Shown: piece by piece, positions 57,492 to 64,000 of the stretch
Position numbering within the stretch: the first letter of the stretch is position 1
Layout of the letters: the number at the start of each line of letters is the position of its first letter
Origin: Linanthus parryae
Lineage: Eukaryota > Streptophyta > Magnoliopsida > Ericales > Polemoniaceae
Reading direction: 5' to 3'
NCBI GenBank assembly: GCA_023055425.1
Contig: JALGPY010000004.1
Coordinates: 20,545,718 to 20,609,717 of the forward strand
Length of the DNA stretch: 64,000 nucleotides
The notes under the pieces: generated by a model
Seen by the model: the letters and a program-made list of their open reading frames with translations, nothing else
Told to the model about the DNA's origin: nothing
Database searches by the model: none
Made by a program: the position numbers and the translations under genes

Positions 57492-57755
57492 TCAAGATAC
57501 ACATTTCTCGTTTATATGGCCTAAACGGCAGTGCCATAGGTAAGCAGGATTTAAATCATTTATTTTAATCCTCTTGGTATTTATTTTATAGATAGGATTA
57601 TTTATATCAAGGATATATAATCCATTAAATAATTGCGCACTACAATAGTGAATACTATCAAAATAAATGGAGCAACAATTGTCCTTTATTGAAATAGTAA
57701 AACCTTCCTTGTCCAACCAAGAAATAGAAATAATGTTTCTGCTCATAGCAAGCAC
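57492..57755 (-). pseudogene. pol: Gag-pre-integrase (zinc-binding) segment of copia 3
   Basis: Ends YLWHCRLGHINEKCVS, the H-x-x-x-H part of the copia integrase zinc domain, followed by a TGA; the C-x2-C side (CEACLLGK) lies just downstream in the same frame. Confidence 0.88.
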
Positions 57756-57803
57756 AAAATAGCAATTATTTAATTATAAAACTAAGCCTGAAGGCAGAGA
57801 CAG

Positions 57804-58334
57804 CTAGTACACGCCTAATGCCAATGCAGCAACCTTTGCTCCATTCCCAAAGTGCAGATCTATCTCTCCTTTAGCCAATTTCCTACCTCTCTTTAGATCC
57901 TGCACATTTCGACAAGTGTGAGATCCACATCCAGTATCCAATACCCAAGATGAAGAGAAAGTAATATTTACATCTATAACAAAGATACCTCGTGGTGGTG
58001 GAATCACTATTCCGAGCCTTTTATCTTCCCGATACTTTAGGCAGTTCCTCTTCCAGTGTCCAGGCTGACTGCAGTAGTGACACTCACCTTTAGTCACACC
58101 TTTGGCAATGCCACAAACACGCTTAAGTGAAGTGTCCTTGGGTTTGGCAACAGCTTTGCCTTTTCCCTTAGAGTTAGAGGCAAAACTTTTGCCCTTTCCT
58201 TTCTGCACCATCATTATGGATTTTCCCTTACCCTTGTTGATGCTTTGTTCAGCTGTCCTCAACATATTGAGTAAATTTGTCAGAGGTTTCGCGATCTCAT
58301 TCATGTATAGTGATGAACTGTCCATAACTCTCAA
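57804..58334 (-). pseudogene. Gag C-terminus with zinc knuckle, and protease of copia 3
   Basis: CHYCSQPGHWKRNC (C-x2-C-x4-H-x4-C) follows a Lys/Gly-rich stretch (KGKGKSIM). The protease site is WVLDTGCGSH (DTG). The zinc knuckle binds element RNA during packaging. The frame ends at 57804. Confidence 0.93.
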
Positions 58335-58836
58335 GAAATGATTGAAAAATGAGATCAGTGGCCAACTCTTGACCCACCGGAAACCCTAGGCGGCCGAGAT
58401 TTTCAAGATACCCGATCATCCGCAAAACATACGGCCCCACAAGGTTCCCCTCTAACAGATGACATTTGAACAATGCCTTGGAAACTTCATACCCCTCAAC
58501 CCTAGCCTGCTCTTGGAAGAGCTGCTTCAAATGTGCGATCATATCGACTACATTCATGTTCTCATGTTGCTTCTGAAGCTCAGAGGACATGGTGCAAAGC
58601 ATTAGGGAGGCCGCATAATTAGCGTCATCAACAGGCTTTCGATACGCCTTTAGGGCTGCCGTAGTATTATTTTACGGACCTTCAGGGACTTGCTCCTCTA
58701 GAGGGTACAATTTCTTTTCCTGCTTGAGAACGATTCTCAAGTTTCTGTACCAGTCCAGGAAGTTGGTTCCAGAAAGCTTGTCCTTATCAAGGACAGAGCA
58801 TAGGGAATGTGTTAAACTCGATGAGTTGTTTGCCAT
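58297..58836 (-). pseudogene. gag: Gag N-terminal part of copia 3
   Basis: ATG at 58836 begins MANNSSSLTHSLCSVLDKDK, then LSGTNFLDWYRNLRIVLKQ, the copia gag retrotransposon motif. A TAA near 58670 interrupts it, and the frame continues LCTMSSELQKQHENMNVVD and LVGPYVLRMIGYLENLGRLG. A shift near 58320 joins it to the zinc-knuckle frame. Confidence 0.88.
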
Positions 58837-60411
58837 TGGAATTCTACAAAAAGGAAATACACAATTTTAGTATTCGTGAACGATTTAACTATATTTAATG
58901 ATGGCTAGATTATTAAATACAGCTCCCACTATTTTTCTTGAATTAATAACCCTCAAATATTAATGCGTAAAATATCATTATATTTTATAGTGGGTGCCAA
59001 GATCCATATTTCACTTCTTTTGAGCTTGCTTTGGCAAGTCACCCAAAATTAGTTATTTAGGTAAGAACAATTTTCAATTGCATCCTCATGCAATTCTTGG
59101 TTCAGTTGGGCATAACTCCGTATTTATCCATCCCATGGATAATCCCAATTGGTTGCCTCTAGCCTTTTAATCTTATTAAAAACACTCAGTTGCGTCAAAC
59201 CTCTTACTTAAACAATTGCACATTACTTGCTTGTGCCATCGCAACACAATCATGAAAAATCAAGTCGCCCTGCTTTGGCACACACGAACTTGATAATCAT
59301 GATCATGAAGAGTGTTTAAGAAGGCAAAAACGTAATATTTAAAATTGAGGGATTTTTCTTTTCAATTTTAAGTTATTTTGTTAATCCATATCTACTGAAC
59401 TACTTATTTTGAGTTGGGCTAACTCACAAATAAAGACTCGGGTTGTTACTTATCTTATTATCAAATTTCATGCATCATCCATACACCAACAACAATAATA
59501 AGACAATAAAGTAAACATCCACAAAGAGAAATTAATGTGATATGGATATGGCTCATAGACTAAGATATTCCCAAGCCAATGAGAATATTTGTGAACCCTA
59601 AAATAGCAAGCGCATCTCCATGTGCCTCCATCTTTTGGTCCATCCTCCACAGCCTTGTGGTATGCTCCATGCTCCATGTTGTGGCTCCTTCAATTCTTTG
59701 GGATTCTTTTCTTCAATCTTGGTTATGTATTCTATTTAGTACTAGCTGCAAACTAAACTAAATAAATAAATCTCAAAAGTTGAGAAAAATATACCGGCTC
59801 GTAGGCCGTAAACTCTAAATAAACATTCACAACAAACCACATCTAAGGCCATATCCAATCACCATACGAATTGCACATAAATAGTTAAAACCAATTTTAA
59901 CGCGCTTAGTCAACTTTTAATTGTTTTAAAATGTGTTAGGGTTAAAACATTCCAATAGGGTCCTCCATAGGTTTATAGGAAACCCTAAAGGACCAAGGCA
60001 CGGTATTTGTCCTGTCGGCCGAGCCCCACGCACGGCCAAGCCGCACCCTTGGCCGTGCCTTAGCTTGGGCGGCAAGGCAAGGGGGCGGTCCCTTAGGGGG
60101 CCGAACCTCCTTATGGAGTTGTTTTCAAAACAACTCATTGCCTTGTTGCCAAAGATTAGTTGTTTACATGTTTGAAAAACCCTTTTTCCAAGCATGTGCC
60201 CAAACCCTGGCCGTCAAGATCCAAAATTCACATTCTATGTGATTCAAACTCACAAATTCCCACATACAATGTAAAATTAGATCTTGCTTGGTTGAATCAC
60301 ATTCAACATGCATGTAATATGCTAAATTTGTCGTTTTAACGCAATAATCATCAGTTATAGGTGAAAACAACAAAATCGTAACACATAAACTACGTTATGC
60401 TCTACGACATG
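58837..60411 (-). other. Leader region of copia 3 between primer site and gag
   Basis: About 1.6 kb without a gene. A GC-rich stretch at 60000-60110 stands out; the rest is AT-rich. Short open stretches here look like chance. Confidence 0.7.
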
Positions 60412-60425
60412 TGGCTCTGATACCA
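60412..60425 (-). promoter_or_regulatory. Initiator-Met primer binding site of copia 3
   Basis: Minus strand TGGTATCAGAGCCA, one base from the LTR edge at 60427. Confidence 0.93.
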
Positions 60426-60426
60426 C

Positions 60427-61566
60427 TGTAGGGATTTGATCATGGATACTCAGCGGAATACACAATAGTATATCCTGTCAAGACCCTCCAAGGATCACAG
60501 AAAGAGAATTCATAATGATAGTAAATGATTCATATCAAGTACCTTGTAGGTCTCCTTTGATGACTTCAAACGCGAATAGTGTCACGTCTCTACGATTAAT
60601 CCACGCCTAGGATTGAGATATAGATCCTCCAACCCTTGTGCTAGCTAGGAAGAATGTAAGAGGAAGAATAAATCACGCAACATAGACCAAAAGAGAGGGG
60701 CGGCCTCTCTTCTTTGGTCGACGGGTAGGGGCGGACAAGGGGGGTTGGACGGCCCTCTTTGTCTTGCTCTCTCGTTGCTTATCTCCTACTCAACTTATGT
60801 TATGAGAATTAGTTATTAGGGAAGGAAGCTAGGAGCATCCTTTATATAGTCGAACAACTCCTTGTTACTACATAAATGCCGTCTCCTAATCCTACTCATG
60901 TTCGGATTAGTTCAACTTGCATATTAGTCCTACTAAGTTAGCAAGTTGTTGCATTTTGATCCTTCTAATTAATTAAGCATATTAATTAATTCCCAAGTCT
61001 AGTTCAATCCATATGACATGTGACCCCATAGTCTTCTACTTAGTTGGTCGTAACTATTTACTAATATTGAGCGGTCTCTAGCAAGACATCCATACTACCC
61101 AACTAATAGAAATAGTCATCCGACAAACCTTGTGCAAGTATCGTCTCATCCCTTTGTTTCAATATACGGATTGGACATGAGACATAAAATTCACACTCGT
61201 ATATCCAATCCATAGTTCCTCGATCCTGGGAATAGCCTTATTCTGGAAAATAACATCAATATCCTATATTGATTTATTTGAACTTGGCCAGACATTCTAT
61301 AAGAACTATCCCTCAAGTGGCCTAGGATATTTTCTCCCGTTATGTGGGAGGGACAAAGTCTTTCTACATCACTACGATATCTAAGCTTGCTTCATATTGT
61401 GTCTGATACGCGCCTTTATGACTACCCTGTCAAGGTTTAGCGTTTGATGCTACCAGAAACACAATACTCCACAACTAGATGATTTAGTGACTTCAAGTCT
61501 AAGGATGACAATACAGTTGTCACCGCGAGAAGCACTTGTGACTTTACAGAACCTGTATGTATCCTT
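60427..61566 (-). repeat. 5' LTR of copia 3, truncated (1140 bp)
   Basis: Parallel to 53637 up to TGTATGTATCCTT, where the other LTR continues CTCGGAGATG. Here it is interrupted by a plus-oriented copia LTR. About 260 bp of its U3 end are missing from the window. Confidence 0.93.
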
Positions 61567-62000
61567 TGTTGGAATAGATTCCCTAGAGGCAATCGTATAT
61601 TTAGTATGAACATTGTTTTGGCTCGAATATTCATTTATTATATATTGTGATATTTAATATAATGAAGTCTTTAGATACAATGTGTTGTTTATCTTAAATA
61701 TCCCTAGTTCACTATATTGATTAATAGGACGATCAAATATAGACTAGTATGTGGGTAGATTGATATGGAGATATCAAGTCTAACACATGGGTATGCATTA
61801 GGAGTAATGGCATACTGGATTGACCCACAACGAGAAGGATACATTAGATTATGTCAAGTCACAATCGCTTCTCGTAGTGCTAATATAATTGCAATCCTTA
61901 GACTTGAAGTCACTAGATACTCTAGTTGTGGAATATTGTGCTTTGATGTTATCAAACGTTACACCGTAATTGGGTAATCATAAAGATGGCTATCGCGCAT
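61567..62000 (+). repeat. Copia 4: start of a plus-oriented Angela-like LTR
   Basis: Begins TGTTGGAATAGATTCCCTAG. It is the reverse complement of sequence shared by the copia 3 LTRs (for example the TACCGTAATTGGGTAATCAT stretch). It is broken at 62000 by element D. Confidence 0.9.
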
Positions 62001-63896
62001 TGACGCGGATTACTAGCGCGTATTACGCAAGCGTACGGTCAAGTAGTAAAGAGTGAGTATTTTTAATACTCGGGTTGTCGATCCCTCGAGGACAAGCTCG
62101 CAACAAGTTGATAATTAACAATTTAGTGTAATTTACTAAGTAACCGGGTAAAACGTGTGAGAATTGTGGTGTTGCCACCCCCAAACAAGTGGCTGTAGTA
62201 AAGATAGAAATAATAGTAAACAAGAATTAAGAAGAATTCTTGATCAATTAATGGAGATGACTAGGGAATCTCGTTGATCACCTAGGGTTGTAAACGATAT
62301 CCGGATTATCTGAGCAACACGTTGACTATATTCTAACTAAGCCGGGTAATAGCGCTGATTGTCTCCTATCGATATCAAGTCATTCTACTTCACGGTAGAT
62401 TACAATCTCCTATCGGTCTCTTGTGTCTACCGGTCCGTTCTAGTAGGCTAACGACATGCACGAGAACGGGTCCTGTCGGTCCACCGTTTCACAACACAGT
62501 CGAATCTCACCTACCGAATCTACCCACACTAGGCCAATCCTAACACGTCTCTTCTCAGTCTCAGTGATACAGGATTGATGTTCATGTCTCCTCCTAGTAA
62601 GTTAGAATCACTGTTATGCATTCGCTAACTAAGCAATGTTTCCGGTTAGCTACTCCATTAACACTGAGTATTAAGAACAACTCATGAACAATTGAGTTAT
62701 AATAAGTCAACTTTAAGCATGAATCAACTATTGAATGATACCCTAATTCTTGAATCCTAGTTTATCTCCTAATCGTGTCACTCAAATAGGATTACTAACA
62801 TAAACAAGAAACTAGAATGAATTCAAGAGATGAAATGAAGCAAAGATCAAATCCGAAAAATATTCATCGTTTACATGAACCCTAGGCTCTCAAATCGAGA
62901 TGACTAGCAAAAGTTGCTTAGCTACTCATAACTAAGTATGAAATACTCATGACTTTCTCCATTAAAATTGACTAAGAAAGGTAGAAATAAGAGAAAGCAA
63001 ACACTAGAGCTTCAATGGTGAAGCTCTGATCTTCCGTCTTCGTCCCCTTGCTCCAAGCTATGTTTTTCCCGTCCAAGATGCGTGAATTTCCTCCCCCACA
63101 CGGCCTCCTAGGTTGGAATAGGCCTTCATTTCCCAATCTTTCAAAAACTGCGAAACAGCCCGAAAAAGTTGCGTTATGGCCTTTTGTTCGCACGAACACC
63201 CGTGTGTTCGTGCGAACACAATTTTACTCTCTGTTCGTGCGAACAAACTTTCTGTTCGTGCGAACACAATTTTACTCTTTGTTCACACGAACAAGAATCT
63301 TGTTCGTACAATTTAACAGCCTCTTTTTCACCCTTTTGGCCATCTTGAAATTTTTCTAAGGCATTTTGTTCGTGCGAACGAAAGTTGTGTTCGCACGAAC
63401 ACCCCTGGGGATTTTCTTAGATTTGCATCCTCTTTGACGGACCATATCTTTCTCGTCCGATCTTCGTTTTAGCTCCGTGACCTATCGTTGGAAAGACCTT
63501 TGAGTCTACTTTCATTTTACACTGCTCTAACTCCAAAATGTATTCTCTAACTCAAGATACTATCAAAATAGTGGATATTGGTCACTTTTGCTCTTCTATC
63601 TTTGCTTCTCTTGCTTCCTCTTGAGTTTGCTTTGCTTCCGAAGTTCGTTTCATGCCTCCTAGCCATCGTTTAGCATCCGTTCCTATCAAAACAAAATGAA
63701 CAACCATACCAAGCGATTATATTTGACAAATAACATCGAAATATGCATCGAAACGCCCGGATTAACAATAAATTGCTAGAAACTCAACTTTCTACGTTTT
63801 CTCAACATTCATACTGTAAAACTCATATTTCAACCCGGGAATCACGCAAAACGATATAAAATATGCAAGAAATATAACTCTAATAGAGAGTTATCA
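62001..63896 (-). repeat. 3' LTR of element D (Athila-like), 1896 bp
   Basis: Plus-strand start TGACGCGGATTACTAGCG, end GAGAGTTATCA, then a purine tract on the minus strand. The left edge is inferred by analogy with GCGTGTCA ends of elements A and B and by the loss of copia similarity. The rest of element D lies beyond 64000. Confidence 0.82.
63184..63402. repeat. Palindrome array in element D LTR
   Basis: Frames at 63184, 63204, 63231, 63252, 63279, 63300, 63366 and 63387; spacing 20, 27, 21, 27, 21, 66, 21. The best copy is GTGTTCGTGCGAACAC at 63204-63219. Confidence 0.95.
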
Positions 63897-64000
63897 AATT
63901 CCCCAACACTATCTTTTTGCGCGTCCCGAGCAAAATCAAACCTTACACTACGTTTTAATCCACCAAATTGCATAAAACTTTACTAGCCATGTGACACAAA
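63897..64000 (-). mobile_element. Polypurine tract and interior edge of element D
   Basis: Minus strand AGTGTTGGGGAATT abuts the LTR, preceded by TTTGCTCGGGACGCGCAAAA as in the other Athila-like elements. No coding sequence before the window ends. Confidence 0.8.

Larger units (their letters stand above)
53637..61566 (-). mobile_element. Copia 3: Angela-like Ty1/copia element, nearly full length
   Basis: LTRs at 53637-55037 and 60427-61566 (the latter truncated), primer site, gag-protease-integrase-RT-RNase H order and a polypurine tract. LTRs begin TGTTGGAATAG on the minus strand, like Angela/BARE elements. The right LTR is cut at 61566 by an oppositely oriented copia LTR. Confidence 0.94.

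Noticed and set aside
60000..60110. GC-rich patch as an exon of a host gene in the copia 3 leader
   Set aside because: Both strands are open by composition only; no splice context or domain.

Overview
This window is a repeat-dense stretch of a flowering-plant (probably eudicot) nuclear genome. I find no convincing host gene, tRNA or rRNA. Almost every base is assigned to nested LTR retrotransposons. The plant assignment rests on Athila-type and Tat-type Ty3/gypsy polyproteins, Angela-type Ty1/copia elements, chromovirus-like LTRs, a tRNA-Asp primer site typical of Athila and an antisense plant-mobile-domain (PMD) gene. The species cannot be told from the sequence.

Layout. 1-8421: Athila-like element A (minus strand), cut by the window start; gag-pol is broken by one frameshift and the 5' LTR is complete. 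8422 to about 19700: a Tat-lineage element T (plus strand) whose 5' part was displaced by insertion of A. Its pol frame runs to 11855 with five in-frame stops, followed by 53-bp tandem repeats, an antisense intron-containing PMD-like gene (13981-18287), a polypurine tract and a 3' LTR. About 19700-20158 plus 35463-35922: one chromovirus-like LTR split by element B. 20159-35457: Athila-like element B (minus strand), complete with both LTRs and a perfect GTGGG target duplication; its gag-pol and its extra ORF are degenerate, and a solo copia LTR (23291-24713, duplication GCGGG) sits inside it. 35923-39757: decayed chromovirus interior, then an Athila-like gag relic (plus). 39758-42835: 3' half of an Angela-like copia element (minus). 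42836-43522: inverted-repeat LTR fragments. 43523 to about 48590: a fragment of another LTR element with a long LTR, a small MITE and microsatellites. About 48600-53636: 3' end of Athila-like element C (plus), hosting a probable solo LTR (49719-51577). 53637-61566: Angela-like copia 3 (minus). 61567-62000: start of an oppositely oriented copia LTR. 62001-64000: LTR and polypurine tract of Athila-like element D (minus), running out of the window.

Insertion order readable from the junctions: chromovirus LTR, then B, then the solo copia LTR; Tat T, then A; element C LTR, then copia 3, then copia 4, then element D.

The most unusual signal is a cis-element in all four Athila-like elements. Each LTR carries 16-bp palindromes with a CGTACG or CGTGCG core, in pairs whose cores are about 20-22 bp apart, the pairs often separated by 27-29 bp. 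The palindrome arms differ completely between elements (GTAAT/ATTAC, GTCTT/AAGAC, GTGAA/TTCAC, GTGTT/AACAC) while the pairing is kept. In elements A and B the same palindromes recur inside the element, about 1 kb downstream of integrase; in B this is just upstream of the extra (env-position) ORF. This looks like a family-specific, co-evolving binding-site code, possibly a regulatory or anti-silencing system; that function is inference.
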